Shown here piece by piece: positions 33,688 to 61,200 of a DNA stretch of 64,000 bases. How positions within the stretch are numbered: the stretch's first letter is position 1; every line of letters starts with the position of its first letter. The translations under genes were made by a program, and so were the position numbers. Origin of the DNA: Paralichthys olivaceus (Eukaryota; Chordata; Actinopteri; Pleuronectiformes; Paralichthyidae); NCBI RefSeq assembly GCF_024713975.1, contig NC_091104.1:18123580-18187579 (forward strand). Reading direction: 5' to 3'. The notes beneath the pieces were generated by a model. It was not told the origin of the DNA. It saw only the letters and a list, made by a program, of their open reading frames with translations, and ran no database searches.

Positions 33688-34645
33688 AATAACTTGCAAT
33701 TCTAGGGTTGGATCGAGGTCGGCCGGCGTCACTGGTTGAGTTTCAGTTGCTGCATTTTAGTGCGTCTAAGATTGTAGCTATGCTGGCCCGTTGCAAAAAT
33801 GTGGCCCATGTGCTCTCGGAAGATGTGCTAGTGTGGATTTCTGACTGAACCTGTGGGTTGGCAGGAAGTTGGGAGCGATAGATGATGTTGTAGTACTGAA
33901 AATAGTGCAACACATGCTAATATAATTTAACTTCCGCTGGATATCCTGAAAAAGTCTTCATATTAGAGCCTTTAATGCACTGAGTGGACACCAATTAGTG
34001 CGAATGATTGGATGAGCATGTGATGATGCTGGAACTTCCCAAAGACTCAGGACTGAATGAGCTTAAATGTTTAATTCGGAGACATTGTGTGTCTCCTTCA
34101 GGCCGGCCGTAATAAGGGACTGACACTTGGCAGCGCTCCTCTGTACACAGATGGTTGGCAACCCCTCTCGCTGTGCCCCCAACCCCTCCACCCGTCCCCA
34201 CAGGCAGACAGCCAGCCATGTGTAAGTGCTTCAGCAGCCCATCCCTGTCCATGACTTCAATTGATTTCCTCTGAGGAGGAGCGACCACCATCCATCAAGT
34301 AGCCTTGGCGTGGGCTGGCACAGTCTGGCATCGGCTGTCAATCAGGAGACTCTGGTGGAAGACCCAGGTTGTAGCTGAATTAGTCTGAATTTAGTTTTTC
34401 TTTAGAAAAGTTCTTTGGTCAGGGTAGTGAAAGAACAGCGGAGGATACAAAACATGTGTTAAGGTTTATTTACTTTCAGTATCAAGACCTGAGACATGTA
34501 AACAAACAAATACACCGTGCCGGATTATGAATCCTAATTTTACCTTGCTGGGACACTGCGGCTGGCAAACGGGCAAGGTAGGGATGGTGATTCCTCCTGG
34601 ATTAGCCAGTGTTCTCAGTAGGTATAATTAACCCAGCATCCCTGG

Positions 34646-34667
34646 CACACACACACACACACACACG

Positions 34668-34699
<32 letters not shown>
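34646..34699. repeat. (CA)n microsatellite with CG interruptions
   Basis: About 54 bp of CA broken by 'cgcacgca'. Confidence 0.95.
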
Positions 34700-36689
34700 T
34701 GAACCTAATCTGGTATTAGAGAAACAAGGACCCATGAGAGTCAGTTCCTGTGCATCCCAACTTTGTACCTTTCCCCCTGCGGTGTCCACCATTCATCCCA
34801 CTGTCATACGTGGATTTTTTATTTTATGGTGTTTCCACGTGTTCGGCAGTTGAAAGGGATTTGAAATGTGGCGAGACACTGAGCGTGGTTGAGAATGCGT
34901 GCAGTGCCTTGCGGAGCGCATACTGTCTTTGAATGGACTGTCCCATATGCTGAGTATGGACAGTGTAGAAATCAATTAAACCTTATATGATGGTGACACA
35001 TCATAAAGGGGGAGTTTTATTTCTCTATAAACAAGAAGAGGTTTTACTAGTGTTCTGTAAAGTTGCGGGAAAAAAGAGGATGGTGAGAAAGTTGAGTGGC
35101 TCATCACTGAGAGGTCAGCCAGACCTTGAAATAAAAAAAAGATTTCTTCATCGCTCAGGAGCCGCTCTTATCTGTCAGCCTAATTGAACCAGTGTTTTTT
35201 TTAGATCCCTAGTAGCGGCTATCCAGAACCAACAAAATTGTCATAATCCGCTCAGCAGAGGGAACTAATGGCTCATACTGGCATCAGATGCTAAACAATG
35301 TGTCGCCTCACTCTGGACAGAGACCCATAAACAACTTCATAGTGGCGACGTGAGGGTCTCTAAACATCAGGATTGTGTGTTCACACACCCGATGGGAAAG
35401 GAAAAGGTACATGAGGGTTTTGAAAACGTTGCAGATTCAACATGAGCTTCACCTGCTCTAAAGGGTTAGGGGTATTACACATGCTGGTACTCATGTCCAT
35501 GCATTGCTCTCCCACGAGTGTGAAATCAATGTGTGTGTATGGGTTGGAGGTAGTGTAGTGCACCAGGCTGGTTTTGATGGATTCTCTCTATACTGCAGTG
35601 TTGCACAGTGAGCACAGAGCCCCTGTGAAAACCTATTGATCTCAGTCAGAGAGCGAGGTGGTGTCTGCTCACTGCAGCAAACTTCCTGTTTCACTCAGCC
35701 GAGACAGTGCACCGACAGAGCGAATGTCTACAAACGCGTCAGCCATCAGAAATAAAGACTTGAGACGCTATTGTCCCCTGGGGGAAATTAGTGTAAATAC
35801 AGAGGATTCGTTTGGAAGCCCAGTCTTCGTCTTTGTTTGCAGAGTTTCACACATCAGTGCTCATCCATTACATTCAATAAAGCTGTGTCCATTAGAGGAG
35901 ACATTTGTTCTGTTAGCAACATGATTGATATTTAACGACGAGATGTTGGAAGAGATTTATGAAATAAAAGCATTTCAAACATGTTTCTCTGCTGTGGCAC
36001 TTCAGTCACACCTGTGTCTCATTGTTTCTGCACAGAAACGCAACACGATGACGCTGTTCTTTTTGTACCAAGAAATAAATGTTTGCAGTCAAAGAGAATT
36101 TCATGCTGTTTTGCTCTAATCACGCTCAAAGAGGTGAGAGAACATTGTATCACTTTAATCTGAGTAGATTTAAGGATTCAAATGTACAAACTTTCATTGA
36201 TAGTTACTTGACATGGTACATCTTTGTTTGTCCTTACTAAGCAGAGAATCACGATGCCTGTGACCTCATTTGAAAATACATTACTTTCATTTAAGGGGAC
36301 TAGCAAATAAAGAAATAAATTAAGGTATAGCCAAGTAAACAAGCTGGGGACAATTGACATTAATATCGACATGATATTAAGTACCTAAGGCATTTTGGGG
36401 GGTTTTTCAGTAAAACAAAATTTAAACACTTGGAAACTTTCAGAGTCTTAAAACTTTCCAGAGGATCGGAGGAGACCATTGATTTCCCCCCCTGCACCCT
36501 TTACTGCAGTGAAATCAAGCTCTCAGAGTTTGGCTGGAATCTTTTCATCCAAAAAGCTGGGACAGATACTAATAACGATGCTGTTGACTTCATAAGATAG
36601 ACATTATACAAATATGTGCCTTTGTTTATTTGGATAAACTCAAGGTTGGATAGACAGTTTTGCATCATCGTAAACCAAAAATGCACTTT

Positions 36690-36830
36690 CAATCAAGCTG
36701 CACCGAATTTCATACACGCACAAATATCAGTCTTTAAAGGTGGAATCAAGATCTGCCCCCTAATCCAGATCCACACTAACATGTAATGGTAAACAGACGG
36801 GTGAAAACAGAACCTCCTTGGCAGAGATCA
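36690..36830 (+). repeat. Copy of the 'acctccttggcggaggt' repeat
   Basis: Begins 'caatcaagctgcaccgaatt', matching 'caatcaagctgcaccaaatt' at about 31348, and ends 'gaacctccttggcagag'. The shared order at two sites supports one dispersed family. Confidence 0.55.
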
Positions 36831-37540
36831 AAGCCAGTGGGAGACAGACTTTGAGTAATGTTGGAACAAACATGACTCTAACCCCAAACAGATTTCTCAA
36901 TATTACCAGCATTGGAGTCACAGTTCAAGTGATTCATTACATTTTATATTAATACAGATGTTTGAGCTTGTGAGAGAGCAGATATAGAGTTTATGTGTGT
37001 GATCTCAAAGATTGGAACAACCAGATTTAATTGAACTCAAATCAAGTGTATTTGAAATGTGTGAAATAACAACACGGCACTTCACACAGTGAGACTGAGA
37101 CTTAACAATATTCAAGAGAGGAACCCAACAGTTCCCACAGAGAGTGAACACCGGAGATGGGAACAAACCTCTGGCAGAGCTCAGGGTGGGCGACCATCAG
37201 TTTATAAAAACAGGCTGAAGAAGCTTTAATGAAAGGAAATGGAAGGAGCTGTGTTTGTGTTGTTTCCTTCAGAATTCAATCCAATCAAAGAGCAGCATCG
37301 ACTCAAGCAGGACTCGATTTAAATGAAGTGTAGATATGAAAAAGTTGATATTCAAACAGCAGGTCAGAGGGTCACCAGCCTCACAGACTCCATGATGGAG
37401 GTTTAATGAGGAGGCAACAGGTTCCTCCTGAGGCAGAGTAACTGCGCCCTCCAGTGGACACATCCAGCAGCCATCTTTCATCCTTTTTGCTTTTCATTCC
37501 CTTCTTTTAAAACCAGACTTTATCGCGTTGATCCGTGTTT

Positions 37541-37800
37541 ATGTATTTTAATTAAAGGCTGCTGCTGCTTTCAATCTTTGGCCCCAGTGGAAGCAGCAGC
37601 AGCAGCAGCACAGGTCTGTTCCGGCTGCTCCTCTCCCTCTCCCCAGTGGAGAGGCAGCACTGTGCGCTCGGCTGAGCTGCGCCGGAGGAAGCAAAGCGTG
37701 GAGAAGAAGAGTTCACCGAACTCACAGCGGATCGTTTGGATCTTTACTTGTCTTCTTCCAGCGGTTTGTACCTACTGTTTCTTAACATTCAGCTTCTTTT
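37541..37800 (+). promoter_or_regulatory. Candidate promoter and non-coding first exon of cytospin gene
   Basis: A GC-rich patch with (AGC)6 at 37592-37609 and CpGs, 480-740 bases before the exon that carries the start codon. The composition contrasts with the AT-rich flanks. The exon limits are not certain because no strong donor stands out. Confidence 0.35.
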
Positions 37801-38199
37801 TAAAGGAGCAGGCTTTAGCGTAGTGTGCGCAAAAGTACTTTTCCAAACATGTTTTATGCGCGTTGCAAGTTTGATCGCGCGTCAAAACTTTTTTACGCTT
37901 TCATCAGAAGCGTTTTGGACGTTTTGAAAGAAACATGTGAAGGTGTATCACATGTGTTTTGCTAACTTGGACTATTTTGTGGTTTAGATTGCGCGTAATT
38001 TGCTGCTTCTCTGCTGATTTTGACGCATTTCTCTTGTTGAGTTTTCGGATGTATTTAAACCTGACATGACAACACTTTGTTTGGCACATGTGGTCACTGC
38101 TCAGTCTTGTTTCAGCCTCACTGTGCAAACACACTGTTTTTCTTAACATTCAAATGAGAACCAGGAGCTGCAGCCACTGAATTACTTCTCTACTGAATA

Positions 38200-38201
<2 letters not shown>

Positions 38202-38249
<48 letters not shown>

Positions 38250-38268
38250 TGTGTGTGTGTGTGTGTGT
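38202..38268. repeat. (TG)n tract just before the cytospin start exon
   Basis: About 67 bp of TG with one CGCG interruption, ending 11 bases before the presumed exon start at 38280. It occupies the position where a polypyrimidine tract would normally lie. Confidence 0.95.
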
Positions 38269-38364
38269 AACCTCCACAGTGCCACTTTGGTGTGGACAGA
38301 GAGAAAGAAGCAACAAACACCCGCAGGGCTGCACCTGGGGCCCAAACCCCATCACTGTAGCAGT

Positions 38365-52413
<14,049 letters not shown>

Positions 52414-52552
52414 CTGCTGACAGAGGTACTGACAGGACACAGCAAAGGAAACTCATCACGTTGTTATGACGATGTCTCCATTATTCCTACACTATGTCTT
52501 TGGTGGGTGTCAGGAAACTGGTGAAACAGCTCTGCATGAAAAAAAGTCATTC

Positions 52553-53597
52553 AAAGCTGCAATCTGCAACTTTTTGACGTGAAATATGATTTTGTTTAAG
52601 ATGCAGTGCAGGATTTCTTAGAAACACCAATAACTATGATAAAAAGCCATCGCAACCAAAGGACGTAAACACTGACGTCAGCTTTTCCCACTCGGGTCGT
52701 TTCATTTTTGAATGTGACTTTACAAAGGCTGGCTCAGGCGAGAAAGAGGGTGTAGAAGAATCTAGCACATTGGATTTCAAATATTTACTGAATAAGTGAC
52801 TTTACGTACAATATGAACAATTCACAGTTAAGCTGATGTGTTAGTAACACATGAGGAAAATCCTTGTTTTGTCAGTAAATTGGGAAAATGATATGTGGTA
52901 TATAGATACCTGATAAAAGCTTGATCCTGATCAACATAATAGTTAAAACATTTAAATTACTTAAATATAAATTTTGTTCCCTTTGGTTCCTTTGCTGTCA
53001 TATGGAAATGCTCCCTGACCATAAACTAAAGATGGACAACATGACTGCTCCCCCATAAGTGAATCCAAAAGATCTCTATCATCAGTTGGTGACTTCCTGA
53101 AGTATCGGTAAAAATCTTTCATGTTAGGGGATGGGACATGAACCAAAACTAAAAAGTCCCGTAAAACTTTTCCCAAAGATCATGTCTATTTAAAGAGGTT
53201 CAACTTCGTGATTGACAGCTGAGACTGACATGGCGAGCGCATTTATCAAAAGGACCTCACTATTGCAGTGCCACCCCCTGATCACTATTGTGCAGACTCT
53301 GACTCCAAATGTTTAAAATGGTGGCCTTCCTATCTGGGATATTTTCCCCTATTTTATGGATAATGGGAGGAAGTGGAGACACGTCGTCCATCTTTATGAT
53401 GTCTATGTCTCTGACCAGGTCGAGGCAGTGGAAGTGACATCGACTCCACAGTCAATTTTTCAATATTTGTTGTTGTTTACCTGCCTGTATGTTTCATCTC
53501 CTTAATCAGCTGACATTTCCCACACGTGCGCAGTTTATCCATTTGAGTGAAACGTTTTGAGATGAGCATAATGCAAAGAGTTGCATATTGCAGCTTT
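52553..53597. mobile_element. Terminal-inverted-repeat element in cytospin 3' region
   Basis: The left end 'aaagctgcaatctgcaactt' (from 52553) and the right end 'agttgcatattgcagcttt' (to 53597) are inverted copies with one or two mismatches, about 1,045 bp apart. The inside has no transposase frame and holds a phrase typical of fish repeats ('ggaagtggagacacgtcgtc'). No clear target-site duplication was found. It lies after the cytospin stop and before the candidate poly(A) signals. Confidence 0.6.
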
Positions 53598-53959
53598 CAA
53601 GATAAAGCTTCTCATTGACCACCATTATAGAAAATATGTGGATCTTTTTTGATAGTAGCTCTTGGAGAAAGGTTGTGTAAAGAGAACGAGGTGCTGTAAA
53701 CGTCTCCACACTGGCAGAAACTTTATCACATTGTGACTTTCATCAGATATGTTCAACCTTGCCTTTTTACCCTTGTATGTGACTCTTTTTTCCTGGACCT
53801 TTTTAGCACTCTGTAAATATGCACTTTGTCCGCACTTTTTTTTTTTGTTGGTGTAAGAATGTAATGTACAGTACAGATCTGTGTGAAAAGCATTCAGTGT
53901 CAAGGCTGCAGACCAGTCTGTAGGAAAACACTGTGAGTGTTTGGCAGTGATCGAAATCG

Positions 53960-53965
53960 AATAAA
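53960..53965 (+). terminator. Candidate poly(A) signal AATAAA, cytospin
   Basis: Canonical AATAAA 1.55 kb after the stop, beyond the TIR element. A T-rich stretch is nearby. Confidence 0.45.
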
Positions 53966-54266
53966 TAATATCATGCCTCCGTGTTATCACAAGCGTGCCA
54001 ATGATGCATTGGTGCTCAGGGATGTGCATGACAGGAGTGACACATAGCAAAAAAAAATACACACACAGGCAGAGTTTTCATTTCACTTTACAGCTGCATC
54101 CGCCAAACGTCTTATTTCATCAGTGCTGAGAAACTAAACACCAGGTACTGTCATGACATGTTTAATGCCGTGTGTGTTGCCAAAGTCGTACGTGCCAAAA
54201 TACACCATCTATTGTAAAACATGTTTATATGTAACTAGTGTGAAAAAAGAAACATGATACCAAAGA

Positions 54267-54272
54267 AATAAA
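54267..54272 (+). terminator. Second candidate poly(A) signal AATAAA, cytospin
   Basis: Canonical AATAAA, followed about 30 bases later by GT/T-rich sequence ('tgtgtgagtgtttttc'), as expected of a downstream element. The better of the two candidates. Confidence 0.5.
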
Positions 54273-55237
54273 GTATTAATATGAAACTAATGAACATGTG
54301 TGAGTGTTTTTCAACATGTATTTCCCAGAAACAATGAAAAGACTGGCGTGATCTGAACTCATCATCTCTTCCAGTTTTAATCTGGGTTTTAAAGCGATTA
54401 ATTGTCCTTGAGTCTGCTGCCTTCTGCTGGTGAGGGTGGGTTAATACAGGCAATTCATTTAGCCTGCGTCAATAGCTGTCCTCTGTGCTGCTGTATTTAG
54501 TGCAAACTCTGCATAACCTGCATTTTACAATGTAATGATATGGCATCCCTTTTTTTAATTTAATAGAATTAAAATCCAATAATTGTCATTCATATTGCAA
54601 AGAGAAGGTTGGGACTTAGTTAACTGCAGTTAAGCAACTGATCCACATTTTCTCCCAATGCATGGCCTCATCATCAGCCCACATTGCTGTTGTCCTGCCC
54701 CCCTGTGTTTGCCACAAGACAATAAAAATGTCAAATATTCATTGGATTGGATTTCTTTTTTAATGCAAGAGCTATAAAGTAGGAAAACGACACCGGTTAA
54801 AATGGCATCATCTATTTTCATGCCAGGGATTAAACTCTGAGTGGTGTTTGGGTCACATGTCACAGTTGGATTCCTCCTGGCGTTCCTGACGTATTTTCTT
54901 TCCACTATATGGAAACACCAGAGCATCTTTGTGTACTGTGGAGTGCACTGTGAATTGTCATCCTGTGAAAAGACAGATGAGATACTCCCCTCTGGGCAAA
55001 GGCTTGAAAGAGAGTGTGCTTGTGTGAACATCACCCACCCTCCCCACCTCCACTTCCCCATTGTGTGTGACAAAGAATTATAAGTGTGATGGTATGAGTT
55101 GGTGTGTGTGAGCATCTGAGGGACACCGGTGTGGGGACAGGAGGAGTAGACCAGGTCAGTTGAGCTTGCCGAGCTCGTGGTGTCCCGTCAGTTCCGAAAG
55201 TTGGACGACGTGCAACAGAGAAGTGGGCAGCGGAATC
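54273..55237. other. Intergenic gap between cytospin and CD109-like gene
   Basis: No supported gene. The last ~150 bases should contain the CD109-like promoter and leader; no clear TATA box was seen. Confidence 0.5.
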
Positions 55238-58200
55238 ATGGGTTGGATTTGGACCCTGGTTGTGTGTTTGGGAGTTGTGTATTTTGCTGCGCCAGTTTTG
55301 ACTCAGGATTCAACCAGGTGAGTGGTGGAGTTTGTTGTAAAAGCGATCGCACAACAAAGAACACTTGAATTCATGTTTCATATACTGTTTCAGCTTAACT
55401 AACTTGTCGGACTAATCGATGTCTTACCTCCTTCTGATTAGGACGTTGTTTCTAATCTCAGCTCCAGATGTGTTGCATGCTGGGACACCGACATCGCTGG
55501 CCATCACGGTTCTATCAGACCTCCCTGGCAGGGTGACGGCTGAATTGGCACATGGCAACATCAGAGTAGCCCAAACAGAAGACTTCCAAGGAGGTGATAC
55601 TGCAGTTACAGAAATTTAGGGTTGATAGACAAAATGATTTTTAACTTCTCTGAGAGCTAAAGTTTCATTCTGTTTTTAAAGGTCTGACCAGAATCCTCAC
55701 ACTGCCTCCAGTGAGTATATTTCTTCTTTACCTTATTCTTTCTTCTCTCAGAAAATCTCTGGTAATTCTTTCCAAGATGCCAGTAATGATTTCTAAGTGT
55801 AACGTCACAGATTTCTAATAATTCTTATACCCTCGCTCCAGGTTCCTGGCTCTATATCCCACAATTCCCTCTTTAACCTGACTGTGAGTGGCTACAGGGG
55901 TGACAGTGTAATTTTCACCAACACCACCACCCTCAGCTTCAACCTGAGGAACGTCTCCATCTTTATCCAAATGGACAAATCACGCTACCAACCAGGTGAC
56001 AACATCCGAGTCAGGATTGTCTCAGTCCAGTTGGATAACCGTCCATATAAAGGCACAGTGGATATCGCTGTACAGGTAGGTTTCTGTCATGTATGTGAAA
56101 GGACAAAGCCACAGGAGCTGAATAGATTGCCTTTTAGCCCGGCATTGTGTCGCTGTGGGAAGTTTGACCGATGTCCCTTTGTCTCACGCAGGATCCCAGT
56201 GGGGATGTTGTAGACAGGTGGGAGTCCACAGGGAATCTGGGAATTGTGTTGCAGGAGTTCAGTTTAACGCAGACGGCTCCTCTTGGACAGTGGACGTTCA
56301 CAACAACAGTGAATGTATTGTACATTTTTTTCTTTACTTACTTTTGTATTTTCTTTTTAAAAGACCAAAAAAACACACAACTGCCAATTTAACCTCATGT
56401 TGTCTTTACTACAGGGGGTGACTAAAGAGAAAAAATTCTCTGTGGAGCATCATGGTAACAGACTTTTGTTTTCATTGCCATATTATTTTTGAAAATAAGC
56501 TTCATGCATTGGTCCACATTGTCTTTCCTATAACACTGACGTGCATATGTGCACTGGACATTGAGAAGGTCATTGACCATTGTATACGTGCCAGCTGCCC
56601 ACCCACACCTCCCACCGATGAGACCTCTTCCTAGAGTTATTATTATTGGCCCCTGAAGTGCTCCTGTCCTTTCAGCCATCACCTACTACTAATAATAAAT
56701 ATGACAATTCAAGATTATTTATTTTCTGCGTTTTGAAGTACACAGTTTGTTTGAACTAAAAACAATTTACTAATTATATTCAAGACCCCTTTATGAACCG
56801 CGATTTAGAAAAATCTCAGATCCACAACTAGTTAAAAGAACCAAGCCTTCTATTTGTTGGTGTCCTTTGCAGCTCAGCATGGACGCACTGCACTGACAGA
56901 AAACTGTGTACTCTGTTCCCATTTGCTTTCATTTAGAGGGATAGTTTACCCAAAAATGAAAATTCACTCATTATCCACTCACCACTATGACAATGGAGTG
57001 TTGCAGCCAAATCAAATACAATTATAGTGAATTGTGACTTCAATTGTGTTGGATTTGGCTGCAACACTGTTTACCCCTGAAACTCCAAAAATGTTTTATG
57101 GACTCAAACACTTCCCCCACCCCTCCATCAGCATAGTGGTGAGTACATTTTGAAGCATGTTTTAAAGGCAACATTGGTTACACACAGCTAAATGTATTCC
57201 AATGTCCATAAATAGACCTGACTGTTCCTTTAAGAAAAATCATGAATCTTTCCTTCAAGATAAACTCACAAAAATGTAAACGCGTCTTTTAATTACTGCC
57301 TGAACTTTTACTTTACGGCATCGTTACTTTTTGTAGCAGAGCGTCATCATTTCGAAGTGATGCTCAAGACGCCTTCACGGGTCCTCGTTGGAGACGACAT
57401 CTCAGGATCAGTCAGAGCACTGTGAGTTCAATTATGATCATTGCCAATAATCAATAATATCACATCTGCAATTTACATACATGTTAATAATGTGAAAGTT
57501 TTTTGTTTCTTTAGATACCCCACTGGACAACCTGTACAGGGGACATTATCTGTCTTTGTCTCGCTGGTACCGGATATGATAACTTCAGCTTCTGAGGACA
57601 AGTTGACACAAACCAAAGAGGTGAGGGTTTATTGTCCTTGTAGTTTATTTATGAAATCAATGTACGCCAACAGTTGACTTCCTGTGTTTTTATCCACCTT
57701 ATACAATTCAAGCAATAACACACTTAATAACATTACCTGACGTCTGGTCTTTGTTTTTTCTTTTTCAGATCTATGGCTCAACACAGTTTTTCTTCGGCAA
57801 AGATCAACTTAAAACCCTCCACACTTCGGCAGGAAGTAGCAGCAAAACAAAAGTGCATGTTGCTGTCTGTGTTACCAGCAACTTTACAGGTGAGATAGAT
57901 TTTAAAACAATTGATGTGGAATTTTATTCTCTGTCTTCAAGGCTCTGACTGATATCACCTCTCGTCACCTTAGGATCTAACGTGAACAAAACGGTTGAAG
58001 TCCACCTCATGAGGAACACATACCAGCTCACCTTCCATGATTTCCCATCATCCCTCAGACCATCTTTAAACTTCTCTACAAAAGTGAGTGAATTATTATT
58101 ATCACTCTGTTCATGTAGCAGTTGCTTTCATGAAGCTGAGAGCTAAACTTCCTTATTCCACAGCTTAAAATCAGTAGATACGACCGAAAGCCCCTGAGCT

Positions 58201-61200
58201 CGCAGGATCGAACACACTTGGTTGTGGTTGAAGTCGATCAGAGAACGTCAGCGATGAACTCGACCAAGTTCGAGTCAACAACTCTGGCGGCCCCAGTGCC
58301 CGAGGACGGGGATGTCCACATCAAGCTCGAGTTACCAGCTCAAGTGGAGATGCTTTTTATGCGGGTGAGTATTTATAACACCTTTAACATTGGTCCTGCG
58401 GGGAAAAGTGGCATTCTGCGGTTTCGTTGTGTGTAAGATGAGTAGTTTCGTTAGAGATGTTCAGAAACTCATTTTAATAAGTGAGGTGAGACTGAAATTA
58501 GTATTTGAGTTTGTATTTATGTAACATTAATATATAACATATTTTTTATAATGTGTTTATATTCAGGCCAGATTCCATTCCAGTGAGGAAACTCTGAAGA
58601 TCTACAACAACTACGTTTCTCCTAGTAGTTCATATATTCAGATCACCCCGATCACTGCCTTACCTGCACAGGTAACCATAAACGTGTTTTGTCACATTGT
58701 GCTAATATATGCACAAAGTCTGTTACTTAGATAATTGTGTAACGTTGTGTTTAATGGAATATATTTAACTTTCAGGTTGGATCACCTTTTCAAATAGAAG
58801 TGGAGAGCACCTTTAAACCCACTGCGCTTCACTTTGTGGTATGTTCAGTCAAATGTATTAAATGTAGCATTATTTGTATCAGTTTTTATTCCTGGTATCT
58901 GCAGGAGATCAGAATGTCATAGACAGGTCCACGTTTTACATCGTTAATCTAGGATACGATATCTTACTGCCCCAGGGAATCTCAGAACCTACAAACATAT
59001 AACCTTTTCATAACCAGAGGATGAGCAAATGATAAGCATCTGTGCACAAAGCACAACACTGCTGTTCAGTATGGAGTTTCAAAATTCAGCCAAGTTCCTG
59101 CTATTTGTACTTGTGTTGTGTTACATTAATGGAATGTCAATGGTGTGATATGGGGTGTTATGATACAATTTTTCAATTCCCGATACTGATTCCAATACCT
59201 GGACTTTGCATATTGGCCGATACCAAGTACCAGTCCAATATACACATAAAAAAAAAAACAACAACTTATGTTATGTATTTCAACATCTTTATGCTACTAA
59301 CCCTGTATGAAATTGATGATTGTTATCAGAGTTGCATCACCTGGCTCAGGTTCAACCCTTTGAAAAACACAAATACACACAGAAGCCTATTAACAGTGAA
59401 GCCTGCAAATACCATGCTACATTAGATGCTGGTGTATAGATCATTATGAGAATTCACTGTGCTCATAGCTCCTCTTCCAATGTTGTTCTTCCAGGTGAGT
59501 GCCAGAGGTCAGGTGCTTGCTGCTGGAACAAAGAATTCCTCCTCTTTCTCTCTGACCCCGACACTGGCCTGGTCTCCTGAGGCCTGCATCACCATCTACT
59601 GCATCCTCACTGATGGAGAGGTCGCCAGTGACACAGCCCACGTACCCATCAGCCAACACAACCATGTACTTATTATTATTGTGCTGTCACTGTACTTCAA
59701 ATTGGTGGACAATTCTTCTGGACATGCCTGTGATTGCACGTTTGTCTTTCGGCAGGTCTCTCTCAACTGGAGCAGTGACGAGGCTCGGCCAGGTGAGCAG
59801 GTTTCACTCTCCGTCACGGCTGTTGAACCCATGTCTCATGTAGGAATTGTGGTAATGGGGACGCGTGATGACGATTCTCCAGAGGATGACCTGGACTTAA
59901 ACGTCAAGCAGGTACGGGAACTCTTAAGCTTTAGTAGATTCTCTCCCAGCTATACTTGGGCTCCCCCTACAGGTGGGATGTGCAATTCACTATCATAAAT
60001 CTGGGGTGAGGTCTCAGCCTCCCCATGTGCGCACATCTAGACATGTGTGTTTGTTGAAAACTGGCTAACTCAGAACCTCTGACAAGGCTGAAATATTGCA
60101 CAAATACAATGGGTTAGGGTTATTTATTGTCATTGGAGTAAAAAGTCAAATAGAAGAAGTACAGAACAGAAAAGACTAACAATGCTATAGTTTAGACAAC
60201 AACTTACACAGCCCAACATCAAGCAAGCAGAACACCACAAGACAAAGTAAACATTACGCCATTATGTCCACACTGAGAATTATGAGATGTAGCTAGATGC
60301 TAACTCCGACTCTGGTAGTTGGTGACCAATGCTTACTGTAAAGCAGATTACAATGTTTCGTCACGGTACACGAGAGTTAGGTTATGGTCACATGTACAAT
60401 GCAGGACTGAGTTTAACAAGCTGAACTCCATGTGAAGCCACGCTGCGGATTTGCTTTGCCACAGGAAGTGAATGTTTTATGTTTCTCCTCATTAGCATGA
60501 GTGTGTGTGACTGTGCCTTCTTCATCTACTGAGCGGCCACATGGCTTTCATAGCACTGTTATATAAGCCAGTAGCCATTCAGATTTACCTGTAGCCTCAG
60601 CGTACCCTCAGGTTCGGCATTTAACGTTATTGCGATTACAAGGCTGAAACACCTGATGACGCCAAGTTACAATTGAGGACTATCATTATTATATTCATGA
60701 CAAAAACTTGTGTTACAGAACTCAATTGTGATGGTTAATCAACTGTTCCAGACACTGGTCTTACACTCACCTTCATCTGTTGTAAAGACACAGTTTTCCC
60801 AGTGAAACACTCGATGTGTATTCAGTGTGTGACCACTAAACCAGTTGGTCTGGATGTAACCTATCTGTGTGCTTTGTTAGGCCATGACTCTGCCGTCTCT
60901 AAGGGCTGGTAACTGTAGTGTGTTGGCCCGAGGGGTATTGACGAATGCAGGATAGAGGAGACAAAGCGGCTCGTCTTAAAGCTGAGTTTTCCTCATCTCC
61001 AAAGCTCTAAATTGTCTCTGCTAAACAAATCGTTTATAAACCAAAATGTCCTCTGGCCTGAGCTGAGACTGTTTTACACCTCACATCACCTGCCAGGACT
61101 TGACCTACTTTTCTTATACTCTAATGATGCATCATCTGATGGCTGTCATATGGCGTTAATGGTAGTCTTCATCAAAAAATGATCTTTACAGTTGTATTGT

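Larger units (their letters stand above)
33688..37540. other. Intergenic sequence with repeats
   Basis: No supported gene. It holds presumed 3'UTR of the small gene, a CA tract at 34646-34699, a repeat tail near 36690-36830, and otherwise unassigned sequence with short frames only. Confidence 0.5.
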
